A stretch of DNA of 64,000 nt from Calonectria ilicicola (GCA_020809705.1 CP085832.1:3410001-3474000), one strand, 5' to 3'. Numbered from the stretch's first letter, positions 11,301 to 21,418 are shown. Translations and numbers: made by a program. The notes: a model not told the origin generated them from the letters alone.

Positions 11301-12055
11301 CAACTCTGATAGTTGCCATCCTCAATATCCACTGGAACATTGTGTTGGCTCCATTTCCCTGATGGCTTCGAAGGGTCGATAAAATAACGGGCAATGTCCT
11401 TCTTGGCGTTTGTGGTTGATCGATCTATGTCAACCATGATGTATTGCTTCTTGTTCTTTGTCTCGGCGAACATGATGCCTACAATGGTGACCAGCGGCTT
11501 AGTTGTGCCACTAACTGGGGCATCGTAAGGAACAGACACCCAGCTCGGCTTTGTAGTCCAAGATACGTCGGAGCTCGAATTGGACAGAGAGAGGAAGAGG
11601 TGGTCTGACCCGCCCGAAGATACCGCCACTGCCATTCCAATCGTGCCGTCCACAGCACTCTGGCCCACGTCAAACGTGCGCAGCACAGCCTTTTTATCAT
11701 TGGCGAAGTTGGAAGCGAGGAGGTCAGTTGAAAGATCTCTTGATTCCCAGCCGGTAGTTCGTGCTCCACTCTGCTCTTCTATGACTGTGAATACGTTATC
11801 AGTACTCATCTGGAAGAGTAAAGAGTGGCCATCATCCGTTTGCAGAGCCTCGAACTTGGCCGTGGGAGAGACTACCTCTCCTTGCACATAATTCTGAATC
11901 ATGTCCGAGGTGTGACTGAGCGTTACAGGTGCTGGAGCCGCTTCTGGTACCATTTCATTCAACATGACGAGAGGAGCAGCCATCCGGGGCTGAGCCCTCA
12001 GAATCTCGCGCCGCTCGTCCTCCGAGAGATCGATCGACACGGTGTGGTCGGCTAG
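8309..12055 (-). CDS. Readthrough extension (large beta-rich and amphipathic-helical module)
   Basis: This frame is in the same phase as the upstream P47-like frame and is separated from it only by the TGA at 12058-12056. It runs 1,248 codons to a stop at 8311-8309 without an intron. The first ATG lies at 11983, but the 24 codons before it are GC3-rich and coding-like (DLSEDERREILRAQ), which argues that translation enters from upstream. Roughly residues 40-480 are rich in repeating beta-strand phrases (TDLYAIGGSTLYRF, GLTTIWGKNGSDQVYYVSC) reminiscent of a beta-propeller. About 490-570 resembles an Ig-like or carboxypeptidase-regulatory fold. About 640-780 is a long run of amphipathic helices (VLNWVESGIEFLVEVV). 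The C-terminal third contains hydrophobic helices (AVIGVIGAASGAIADMAL). I know no characterised homologue. The alternative is a separate gene starting at 11983 or a pseudogenised fusion. Confidence 0.6.
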   Translation of the reverse strand, partial: LADHTVSIDLSEDERREILRAQPRMAAPLVMLNEMVPEAAPAPVTLSHTSDMIQNYVQGEVVSPTAKFEALQTDDGHSLLFQMSTDNVFTVIEEQSGARTTGWESRDLSTDLLASNFANDKKAVLRTFDVGQSAVDGTIGMAVAVSSGGSDHLFLSLSNSSSDVSWTTKPSWVSVPYDAPVSGTTKPLVTIVGIMFAETKNKKQYIMVDIDRSTTNAKKDIARYFIDPSKPSGKWSQHNVPVDIEDGNYQSCVGRIPGQFVDGVYTSGTSGASAQLVYVPVMNPFGGPPTPSRFSLPDGAQASAITSARNVDAAPSSKLYGTTDLYAIGGSTLYRFAAEKQEDGAVGTALLTDDLLSGTTKLSSMTHDGLTTIWGKNGSDQVYYVSCHSTQLSDPGSWSAPLPILTGIEQMSPYINRTDGGNTIFASGGNKLRRLIQATDTDAKIWRADEIKLESPPTEKSLSFNSYTTTIQLLDGQNLPASGAEVIVTAASRAPAYINGLYYVLSPAQISVTTDATGTVTVIEPVHKSINGTILRVSCDHGATFTTINPMDKSFKTMAALNTEKSLRGAQFPTNTVAGGTLGTPASAPLVASSTSSDDATAAAKSMDQLNAVYGSVNSTPAHNLPAAHALLATPGVSATHVPRNMFHASPAFRSVGHEIAVALGDVLNWVESGIEFLVEVVKDAAEATWSFLVTIAGKVYRAVLKTVDAVVAAVQMVFKAIKTAVEDVIHFLEFLFDWDDVKRTKEVLHNLTKQWLQGRIGDIQTGKQLFNEQITNLEVSINEWAGITDWSTSIGQVAAQPVSAKASDPTAGHTSGSQMLSNHYKNHGSNLAVKGTTPDLDPTQQIIDDLLSALEQEGEVLSAVYSQLKNLAKDFASLSVGQILQKLVAIFADGLLSSIEVVADTIFNILVDLAQTALGLLDTKIHIPIISDILNAIGIPDISFLDLLCWVPAVAYTVIYKIAEDKAPFPDNAEVQSLINADSWETLQSLLGSQPPPPPSALREEASVMHAFAAAPLAALLSERPDAELLTVPKAPSSSIIPISDGVAKTLYVAGHSIAGFMSLMSVFVSGFEAELPNDENPWGIPSAVIGVIGAASGAIADMALPKDPIQNEGFKILSEITSAATILAKVIFSGPVQNRFKASSKMSFLTPDDGRATGSVVNVVLVIPALCVTIEHFCELGKYGADVVRSAAIVGEVSNVTSYVSRVSYSVAVNDPEEVTKQVAIGIMTAANLAVAGLQTAEAVIH

Positions 12056-12058
12056 TCA
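12053..12058 (-). promoter_or_regulatory. Candidate stop-codon readthrough site, UGA CUA G
   Basis: The minus strand reads AGT TGA CTA GCC. UGA followed by CUA (and here G) is the established high-readthrough context described for fungal and animal genes. A small imperfect stem (ATCTCTCG at 12030-12023 with CGCGAGAT at 12010-12003, one mismatch, 12-nt loop) follows about 25 nt downstream. Confidence 0.55.
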
Positions 12059-13984
12059 ACTGGAAGGTTTGGCATGATTTGGGTTTGCGTAGACGATGTC
12101 GCAGATCAAATCCTGGTAGTCGGAGAAAGTGGCAGAGGTAAAAGCGAAGACATTTGCGCCGGGGAACACAAAGCTCTGCAGTTTGCTAAAGTCGATGGAG
12201 CTCAGCTCGGGGGACACAAGACCCTTGATCCCCTTCTTGATATCACCAGTGATATCGTTCACGTTTGTGAATAGGTTGGTGAGCCAGTCCTTATCAGGGC
12301 TCTCGGAATTGTCTTTCTCCTCATGCTTGTCGGGGTTGCTGGTTATTTGCAAAGCACCATTTTGGTCGACGGAGACGTCATACACATCGGTAATGTTCAC
12401 GTCGTATCCGTTGATGCCCTCGCCGGTGGCATCGAACTTGTACCAGATATACACCCACAAACGCTGCTTGATGGTGATAGAACTACCTTCCAAGCTCACT
12501 GTGCAAGTATAGTGTGGTTGAATCTTCAGGTAGTGATAGGCTGCAAGGTAACTGTCTTCAGATGACGTGCCCTTGTCGTTTTCAGAAGTCCACTCGATGT
12601 TGATCACCTCGGAGCCCTTGTCCCCATCTGTCACTTTGCTAGTTTGAGGAGTTTCGCCATATGTCAGGGTATAGTTCCACTTCATGCTTCCAACTCCGTC
12701 AGTTGCATGGACGTGTGTATCTGAGGTAATGCAGGCGTTCTGAGCGTGGGGCGTAATAGCGTCTAGCAGGTACTGGCTGAAGGCTTGCCTATTGATTGCC
12801 ATAACACCGCTCTTGTTGGTGACCTCGCTTGGTTGAACCCAGTTCCATGTAAACTCACTAGCACCTGCAAATTTATGGCCCTTGATCATACAAAGGTAAT
12901 CAAGCGTAGTGACGGCAGTACTGTTTGCGACGACCTCACCCTTTGAATCCCTGAACGGGCTAACTTCTCGCTCAAACGACGTCATTTGAAGCTGGGAGCC
13001 GTCGGGGTCTTGGACTACAGCAGTGATGCCCAAAATGGGCTCTCCATGCAGTTTTGCAGATTTGGACCACCCATTGACAAAAAACTCAGTTAAGACAGCC
13101 TGAACCTCTTGTGGAACATCCTTGAACGTGGGCATGCTTTGCATGGTAGCATTTTCCAAATCGAGCAGCAGTTGCTGCAGACTGAAAGCAGTATCGGACA
13201 AATTCTCAAGCTGGGCTAAGATGGCGTTCTTCTTGTCCGGGTTGTTCTTGAAATAATCCGAATTTTCCAGCTTAGAGTCCAGGTCCGCAACAAGAAGATC
13301 CACAGTCGTTGTGACGTACCATGGCTCTGGCCCAGACTGGTCCCAGACTGTCCAAACCCCGCCATGGTACTCGTCACCAGGCTTGTAATGAGCGACTTGA
13401 AATTCAGAGCACAGCATGTTGAAAGTCACATTGTTGGCGCTATTCCCGAAGTCCACAACTGGGGGGAGGGCGGTGGGATCGACGTCCGAGGGTATGCCAA
13501 GGCGCATCTTGAATCCGGTGAGAAAACGCGGCTTCTTGATTGCGACAATCCTCTCATCAGTTGGTGGAGTCCCGGATGGGATAGAAAAAGGGTCGACTCC
13601 GCCTGTCAATTTGAGAAGATCATCAAGACTGATAGGGTCCTTGGGTTCCCCGGTCTCTGGGTCCTAAATGAGTTCGATCAGCAACGCACTCCAAGTAAGT
13701 TGTGTTCATAATACAAGCTAGGAGAGAATAGTAGATGCACATCTCTCCATGTTGGAGATGCTAAACAGATTAAGGTTTTCTTTCGTCGCGGGAGAAAGTT
13801 TTGGAATCAGGGACAAAGGATTCAGCTAGTCACATACCGCGCAGAAGCACAAGCAGGTAGACGGGATCTGATCTGACCCGCTCAGATATTCCATCAAGCT
13901 AGAATTGATACTGGCTTGCGTAGTTGACACCACAAAGTCATATCCATACTTGCTAGATGCCAAATTGGACTTTGCTGCGTCCAT
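12056..13984 (-). CDS. P47/TULIP-like protein (tentative), 584 aa to an in-frame UGA
   Basis: Exon 1 at 13984-13838 (49 codons) joins exon 2 at 13663-12056 across a 174-bp intron (donor GTATGT, acceptor TTTAG). The N-terminus (SKYGYDFVVSTTQASIN, about residues 11-27) and the C-terminus (FVFPGANVFAF and then SDYQDLICDIVYANP) match a family I remember from bacterial and fungal genomes. These segments resemble the N-terminal YGWD-type and C-terminal FPG elements of P47-type TULIP proteins, which have lipid-binding folds. The middle, near FSLQQLLLDLENATM, also fits that family. There is no signal peptide, so it is presumably cytosolic. The family call is from motif memory and needs a structure search. 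The frame continues after the UGA for another 1,248 codons (8309-12055), so this may be the short product of a readthrough gene. Confidence 0.7.
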
Positions 13985-16105
13985 TTTCAACAAAGAGTCG
14001 GTAGAAAGTGGATTGAGTATTGGGATAGTGGAATGTTCCGTGTGATGTGAGGGGCGATGACCTTCTGGCCTTCAAAGATTCAAGGAAGAAATCCCGAGTT
14101 CATATAGTTTTCTGCCGCAAAGCTGGATTCACGTCCTAGAATTCGATCGCCGATCGCATCACCCATGCCATGCTCTTCAAATTCCCATGTCTTGGATCCG
14201 AGGACGAGTACACGACTATTGCCCCCTCTCGCCCATCCCGCATTTGTCCTCTTTCATGCCCTCTTTTTCGATTCTGGTTAGCACTGCTTCGTGCCTCAAT
14301 CTACCGAATTTCAGGGGTGAGACACTATGGATCACCAAGCATACACTTCATTCGGTCGGATTACACCTCACCAATGATATCCATACACAACACAGCCATA
14401 TCACATAATGAACCAGCCACAAACATTGCCAATCAGGATTTATGCGTCGAATGCTTTACCCAGTCAGACAGAAAAATGGAATTGAAAAATGCCGAGCGTT
14501 TTGTGAGACCAGTTCTGCTTAGTGTATCGCCATTCAGACACTCGCGTCCAGGGATGTAGATCTGTACCAGATGACCTATAATGGATAAGTAGACTTTGCG
14601 ATTCGGGTTGAACCGTGTTTATGCTAAATTTCGAGGCCATTTCATGCCTTAGCCATTCTGGTAGAGTGATGAGCGGGCTGATGCATCATTGGGGCCCCTC
14701 AGTCATACGAAACGAACCACTCACTTCCGCAAACTATCATTTATCAACAATACTATACATGTTCGGCCATCTAGCGCCACATTAGCTTAACATGGGCCGC
14801 GCGAAATGACTCCACAGCGGGAGATGCAGTCATCCCATATGCAGGATATAACCGAAGTCACACTATGGGCGAATGAACATTTTACGGCATGTTGAGCAGC
14901 TAGTAGGGATCTATACTGTGGTCAAATCGATTTGGGTAGAGAAGCGCCATGGCTTCTTGGTCTTCAAAAATCCCTCACATCAAGATTTTGTGCCATTGGA
15001 CTATCTTTCTGGATACCTTATTTCCCAAGCTGAATGTGACAAACTTCGCTTTAGATCGCCTAGTCGAACAAAAGCAATGCCCATGGCACAGCACAAAGGC
15101 GACAATGAGCGGGGTAAGCATTTGTCCGTACAACCTTAACATATGTTTTCCCAGGCTTTCTACTCCTTAATCCCTTTCGCAAGCGCATATTTCCTCTCAT
15201 CCGAATGAATATTCTGTATAACGCTCAGTATCGTTGAGTGGTCTTGAAAATTCCGCATATTAATTGAGCCCCTTTGGCTGACTGGAAATCGCGGGTTTCA
15301 TTACATTACATAGCAATGCCGTCATGGCGCTGAAAGGCGCTCGCTGAGTATTGAACAGTACGAGTCATTTTGGCCAGTTTTATCTTTGGTTGCATGAGGT
15401 TGACCAGTAATAGAGCTTTTCGCTTGAAAAGTGGCGAGCGGGACAGCATTTCAGCCGCGGGCAGCGGTTACAACCAATCATAGAAGTCATTAGAAAAGAT
15501 GTATGGCCTCATTTGTAGGGTATCGGTTCAAAAGCATTTCAGCTCGTGGGGCACTATATTCTCATTGGCAGAATATTACAAGGATATAGGTGATCTTCCT
15601 GATACTATTCGCCTTTGGATTGGAAGTTTATGTTGAATGCCCAACCAAGCCATGTACTTGGAGGAGCCAAGCGATGCATTAAAAGCCACAATGCATCCAA
15701 ACAGAAAACGTATGGCCTTCATTCTAGTGCAACCCAGATGTTAGAAGTGAGAATCCCCCGCAGTGTCCTGGCACCACAATTTTAAAACACGGCGCCTTAC
15801 ACACTCGGGTCCCAACAAGGTTCACTTGGGGTGCATTCAAAATTATCCGTCAGGAGCATGGGGTAAGGGATCTTGGATTTACCCGGTCACCGCCGAAGTC
15901 GACATTTTCGGCAGATGCTTTCAAGGCACAGATAGTACCAGATTAAAAGAAGGTCACCCTTGGCATCGAAGCCCCGTGGGCGAAGGGAAGTGCCTCTCAA
16001 TTAGACTGATTGGTGAAAAACGGTCACTTGCATGCGTTTGTCAAAATCCAAGTTCAATATTATATGTAGGTGGTACACGACAGAAATTTTATAACGAATC
16101 TAGCT
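13985..16105. other. 2.1-kb AT-rich spacer
   Basis: No frame here has a recognisable domain, clean splice signals or a convincing start. The first 130 bp should be the promoter of the P47-like gene (a TATATGAA-like element is near 14101-14108, minus). It may contain decayed coding sequence, but I could not identify any. Confidence 0.4.
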
Positions 16106-16960
16106 TTACTCAGCCAGTAGTCGAAGTGGCCCATAAAATGCTGATAGAAAGGGGTCTTTCACCAGGTCAACCGTCTTGGAAGTAATCCATCTTCCCAATG
16201 TGACAGATTGGCCATTCTCGACTCCGCAAGTAAGAAAGCCATCCCCTCCACGTATACAATTGACATAATCACGATTGCCCAGTTGGCCAATCATTTGGGT
16301 TGTCATAAACGACAAGTTTCCAGAACCACCGGAGATATCCCTGCGGATAACCGCCCACCACACACGGTCATCGCCATCCAATACGACGGATACACGGTTT
16401 GTGTCGGGGTAGATAGTTAGAGCGCCAGGCGACGGTGTGTAGCCAGTGTTCCAAGTTAACACAACAACAACATCGCCGTCTTCTTCGATGCCCAACCAGG
16501 AGTCGTGGGGGGTATTGTTTTCATCGTAGGCGGTAAATTTTGTGAAGGTGGGAGGTGCATCGGTGGTGGTTGTAGCGGCGGTGGCCTCTGTAGTGGAGAT
16601 AGGAGTGGTGAAAGACTCGGCGGTAGAGTCAGAAATGGTGAAAGACTCTGTAGTAGAGGCAGGGGTGGTAGAAGGCTCTGTCGTTGATGCAGAGGTTTCT
16701 ATTGTTCCGGACGTCTCTGTGGAAGAGATGTCCGCAGTAGTGGTCTGTGTGATAGGCGTGGAAGTCTCTTCGGCGAAGGTGTTTGTAGCGGTCGAAGCAA
16801 TGATACTATCCGTGGAGTCAATGCTACTGGTGTCGACGGTACTGGCAGCAGCATTTGTCGTGGCAAGGTCAGATGTGCTGATACGCGATACACATAGTCC
16901 CGCAATCGCGACCTGAGCAAGCAGGGAGTAGCAAAACGACGATAAAATTCGAGTCTTCAT
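16106..16960 (-). CDS. Secreted Ser/Thr-rich protein, 284 aa
   Basis: A single exon starts at the ATG at 16960; an in-frame extension upstream lacks support and would bury the signal peptide. Residues 1 to about 22 form a signal peptide (KTRILSSFCYSLLAQVAIAG). About residues 25-135 are almost entirely Thr/Ser/Ala with repeated STTE-type phrases, the pattern of a heavily O-mannosylated stalk. The C-terminal 150 residues form a compact, probably beta-rich domain with several Trp and two Cys (DYVNCIRGGDGFLTCG). There is no obvious GPI signal at the C-terminus. It is likely a cell-wall or extracellular protein. The domain family was not recognised. A TATA box sits 60 bp upstream. Confidence 0.75.
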   Translation of the reverse strand: MKTRILSSFCYSLLAQVAIAGLCVSRISTSDLATTNAAASTVDTSSIDSTDSIIASTATNTFAEETSTPITQTTTADISSTETSGTIETSASTTEPSTTPASTTESFTISDSTAESFTTPISTTEATAATTTTDAPPTFTKFTAYDENNTPHDSWLGIEEDGDVVVVLTWNTGYTPSPGALTIYPDTNRVSVVLDGDDRVWWAVIRRDISGGSGNLSFMTTQMIGQLGNRDYVNCIRGGDGFLTCGVENGQSVTLGRWITSKTVDLVKDPFLSAFYGPLRLLAE

Positions 16961-17018
16961 GCTGATGTACGACTGATGGTGGGGTCTAAAAAACCGCCAA
17001 ATGGAACAAGGCGAGTTC

Positions 17019-17030
17019 TTTATATCTATA
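17019..17030 (-). promoter_or_regulatory. TATA box for the secreted protein
   Basis: The minus strand reads TATAGATATAAA about 60-70 bp upstream of the ATG at 16960. This also supports the choice of that ATG over an upstream in-frame start. Confidence 0.55.
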
Positions 17031-19237
17031 CAAACTACACCGCACAATTAATTCCATTCCAATCAAATATTCGCGTTGGAGCTCTTGGATTCAATTTCCA
17101 CATTTACGCATGAAAAGAAGGTTAGTTTCTTTTCGTCTCTTGCCCAACTAGCCATACCTTCAAAATGGCGCTGCTAGCCGAGTCTAGAAGAATCGGCGCT
17201 CAATAGTTTATGGATACTAATATCGAGTACTGCAGTCAGGGGGGTACCGATCTCGGCTTAGAGGACCCTCGAGCACCAATTCATGCAATTATTTGGTGAC
17301 CCCCATTGATGGTGGCATCGTGGATTCAACATCGATGTCTGATTTCCAAGCCTCTCACACGTTGGTGGACATGGTGGGTCGGTTGACATACTTCTCCTCT
17401 TTAGGCAGATGGCTAGACAACGATAGCTTGCCCGCGTAGATACCTTCGCCAGGCTCCAAGCATCCAGTTTACCTAATAAAAAATTGAAGACTTGATTGCG
17501 ATGTATTCAATAATATGGGTTCTTTCATTAGAATAGGCCATGTATCTTGTATCAATCGCATTGCGGCGGTCTCATCCCAACATCTCCCAACTAGCTAAAG
17601 CTAATTGCAGATCATTGCTGGCGTGCTCCGCTAGCACCCACATATCTCCGGCGCCAAGACACCCGGCGGTCCAAAATAGATTGAGACAGGCAGTTAAATG
17701 GCTTCTCAAAGGTTAACATCAATCAACTGGTAGCTCTAGGTATTTGTAGAAAACAGCTCCTTCCCAATGGGAAGCGCTCCAGATGGAATTGAGGCGATTT
17801 ATCGATTACGAATGTGCGCCATGAGATCAGATTATTAAACCACCGTGTGGCTTGCCAAGCCAACCACATATACAGGCGTTGGTGATGTGTTGGACCAACA
17901 GGCTGGTCTGCTCAATGAAATGAATCATCCAGGAGACATAATTCAATTATCGGCGACGCCTCCCAGGGGCTATCCGGTGTTATGGTGCTCTAGGGGCTCA
18001 TCATCATGGCACCAGTTCTTACGGATACAGCCATTTCCCAAATCAATGTGGGGCCCGGCTGGTGGTGTTGGCTTGGCAAGTTTTCTGGGTGATTCTTTAT
18101 TAGAATGGCATTTACCAACAAAGTCCAGGCTAGAACAAAGGATAAGTCATGGCATTGAGGGGTACCAATTCACTTAGCTTAGTACAAAATGGCCAATTGG
18201 AGCGAGAGAGCAGAATATTATACTACGAGTTTGATTCGTAAGTCAGTCTGTGATGACCTCTTAGCTCCAGTCACAACAGGCAGACGGTACATACATGAGA
18301 GAGGCATTACCAGAGCTAAAGGGAGAGACCCGAAAGAAACCAATCAATTTTCCTAATATATATTGAACTCATCAAACGAACCTCCGATTTATTTGTGCAC
18401 TTTCCCTTCGCTTTTCCCCTTCTTTTCCGTGTATCAATCAAGTCCACCTACGTCCTTCACGCGTCTTGATGATGGCCATATACAACACCCACTCTTCTTT
18501 ACTCAAAATAAAGCGCAGCAGCTCTTCAATCACTTACCATCTTCAAACAAAAGTCCCATGCTCAACACCATGGGGGATGCAGGTTTCTTGTACAAACTCG
18601 ATATCCACTCTGAAGTGGAGGCGTGGCACCAGGCCACCACGCGGTGACATCACCTTATCTTAGTTTCAAACACCAATTCTTCAGATAGGAGATTCCATGA
18701 AATCTTTAAATCTCCCTCTTGTCTTACTTCGGCAATCTTTCATGATAAATAACCCCTCGGATCCCTGGAGGCCATCTCATATCTCAGCAAAGCGCCCGCA
18801 GTTTCGCATGCCCTTATCTGTGGCACGACGTAGATGCAAACTCTGATCTCTGACAACTCATGGCAAAATACTTCATCCTCAGTCAATAGTAGAGAAGGGG
18901 AGAAATTGAGGAGAATTAGGCATCGTATTGTCGTGTCACTTACACCGAAGCACCCCCGAGTTGAGCCGCATCTAGAACCCGCAGAGAAGCCTGCATGGAA
19001 AACCCAAATATAATTATTCCGCACCACGTTCCGGCAAGACGCTGCCGTCTCCAGCTTACGAGAAATCGCCGCCGTGATGCAATGCGGGTACGTCGTTGCG
19101 TGCTCTGTATAGGGCTGCGTCTTTCCCGGGTCAGCGGAACCCCCGTGGCCTCGGTTATGCCACGCAAAAAACCGCGTTGGGGGTTGCTAAACTCTAAAAT
19201 TCCCCAATCTACCTCATGGTCTGACGAGAAAAAGACA
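17031..19237. other. 2.2-kb spacer
   Basis: The sequence is AT-rich and no gene could be supported. Several frames of about 60-110 codons lack motifs and plausible starts. It should include the distal promoters of the secreted protein and the permease. Confidence 0.4.
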
Positions 19238-19273
19238 CCATTTAAATGCTTGGATAAGCTAGCATTTAAATGG
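19238..19273. repeat. Perfect 13-bp inverted repeat, 10-nt loop
   Basis: CCATTTAAATGCT (19238-19250) faces AGCATTTAAATGG (19261-19273). Each arm contains the palindrome ATTTAAAT. It lies about 430 bp upstream of the permease ATG. It could be a hairpin or cruciform, a dimeric activator site, or the remnant of a small element. Confidence 0.75.
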
Positions 19274-19567
19274 GCTGCGGGTAGTGGGTCGACAGGGTGG
19301 CATGGCTCACCGAGAGCCAGCGTTGTGTGGTGCAGCAGTTCGCGTTATCACCAGACTTGACGGAGCCGCGATGGGTCCCCCCTTGTGCTTGGAGGGATCC
19401 GCCAGGGAGCCGCTTCATCCCACGGTGGTTTTTCAGGTTCTGAATGGCTCAATTGGGGGAAACTAGATGATGTCGTGCTCGCAGCTAGCACCGACGTCCT
19501 CGAGTGGGTGAGCTGAATTCGTAATACGCCCAAAAAGCTTGCAAGCTTATGCTCGGGTCCAGAGAGA

Positions 19568-19573
19568 TATAAG
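19568..19573 (+). promoter_or_regulatory. TATA-like element of the permease gene
   Basis: TATAAG occurs about 130 bp upstream of the ATG at 19701 in an otherwise GC-rich promoter. Confidence 0.45.
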
Positions 19574-19700
19574 TACAGGGAAGATGCGGCTCCAAAACAC
19601 AGCTTTCTTTTTCGAGTAAAGAGCTCTCTTGGCAACGCGTCTTGGCGTGTGGAGCTAAATCGTCCTTTTGTGCCCATTGCCGTCCCGCCGCCCGCCCAGC

Positions 19701-21418
19701 ATGGCCAACCAGATCTCTGAGAAGCAGGTCCCCACCACCACTCCATCTGAGCTCAGCGTGCCCTCATCAAAGGACCGAGTGGTTTCCAAGCAGGGCGCCG
19801 ATGTGACGCTCGAGTTTGTAGAGCTTCACGGAGAGTCCTTTGAGATCTTGACCGAGGAGGCGGAGAACAGGCTAACATGGAAGCTCTACATTTCCATCAT
19901 GGGCCTGGTGCTCTTCATCAACCTATGGCTATTTGTTAGTCAATCACTTCTCAATTCAACTCCCCTTGCAGATCCAATGCTAACGTCAGGTTGATGACTG
20001 CAGATTGACAAAGCTACTCTGTCTTATGCCTCCCTCCTTGGCATCTATGATGAAACCCACATCACCGACACCGACTACAACAACCTCAACACGCTCTTCT
20101 ATGTTGGTACGTACATGCTTACAAAAAATGAGTGGCCTCTACTAATTCATCCACAGGATACATTGTCGCCCAAGCCCCAGGACACTATCTCATGCAACGC
20201 TTCCCCCTCGGCAAATTCGTATCCATCAGCATCTTCCTCTGGTCCATCATCGTATTCCTCCACTGCACGGCCGAGAGCTATGGCGCCCTCATCCCGCTGC
20301 GCTTCTTCCTTGGCTTTTGCGAATCAGTCCTCGTCCCAGCCATGGAAATGACAATCAACATGTTCTTCACCCCGCAGGAGGTCATCCGCGTCCAGCCCAT
20401 CTTCTGGGCCACCTGCATGGGCGCGCCCATCCCCGCCGGTTTCCTCGCCTACGGCCTGCTCTTCTCCAAGTCGTACATCCTCCCCTGGAAGTTCTTCATG
20501 ATCATCACCGGAAGCGTCACCTTCCTGCTCGCCATCTACACCTGGTTCTACTACCCAGACAACCCGACCAAGGCCAAGTTCTTGACCCTCGAGGAAAAAG
20601 TCCACACGATTCGACGAGTCCACAGAGCGACCAAGAGCTCCATCGAACAAAAGACGTTTAAGCCGTACCAGGCCTGGGAGGCAGTCAAGGACCCAATCTC
20701 GTGGCTATTCACTCTGGCAGTCTTTGCCCTCATGCTCTCCAACAACTTGGCTTACCAGCAAAACCTGCTCTTTGTCAAGATTGGAGTTTCAGACCTGGGA
20801 TCTACACTTGTTTCGGCTGCAGGAGGAGGCTTCTCGGTCATTTGCTGCATTCTGGGCACAGTTGGATTGAAATACGTGCCCAACCGAAGTGCATTCTGGG
20901 GCACTTTTTGGTGTCTACCCGCCGTGGCCGGTGGTATTGGCATGGTTGCACTCAACTGGGACAAGAAGATTTCGCTTCTAGCATGCATGTTACTCGCTGG
21001 CAACACATTTGGCATTACATACATCATCGCTCTCGGTTGGACGAGTGCTACAGCGGCAGGCTACACCAAGAAGCTTGTGAGGAATGTCTTGTGGATGGGC
21101 GGATACGGAGTGTCAAACATCATCTCGCCCCAGATCTGGGTTGCAAAAGATGCACCCCGATACTACGGTGCTTGGATTGCTCAGATTGTCATCAGTTGGG
21201 TGGGAACACCTGTTTGCTTGCTCGTAATTCACTACATCCTATCTCGCAGAAATGAGGAACGCAGAGAGTGGATCAGGGAGCAAGAAGCACAAGGCAAGAG
21301 ACCGGTTGGCCTAGTTGAGGAGCTGGATGAGTCTGGCAACCTCGTCAAGGTCGAGGTGGATATTTCCCTCCTCGATCTGACTGATCTGGAGAATAAGTAT
21401 TTCATCTATGAGCTTTAA
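19701..21418 (+). CDS. MFS transporter, allantoate permease (Dal5/ACS) family, 532 aa
   Basis: Exons 19701-19934, 20004-20106 and 20157-21418 splice in frame (introns of 69 and 50 bp). The first helix ends in the segment [16 protein letters not shown], and the following [20 protein letters not shown] is the family signature around helices 2-3. [17 protein letters not shown] corresponds to helix 4. About twelve hydrophobic segments are visible, with a central cytoplasmic loop near residue 270. The Dal5/anion:cation symporter family imports allantoate, ureidosuccinate, nicotinate-type acids and other organic anions with protons at the plasma membrane. The exact substrate cannot be predicted. 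Length is typical. In fungi such permeases are usually controlled by nitrogen repression, but I did not verify a GATA-site cluster here. Confidence 0.92.

Noticed and set aside
12056..12058. Stop codon removed by an intron or by A-to-I editing instead of readthrough
   Set aside because: No good donor-branch-acceptor set spans the TGA. Editing to UGG is possible in Sordariomycetes, but the reported preference is for UAG with U before the edited A; here the A follows G. Kept as a secondary alternative.
13985..19237. RIP-mutated transposon in the AT-rich spacers
   Set aside because: No transposase or reverse-transcriptase remnants and no long terminal repeats could be read; AT-richness alone is not enough.
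20324..20650. Antisense frames over the permease gene
   Set aside because: Shadows of the GC3-rich coding strand.
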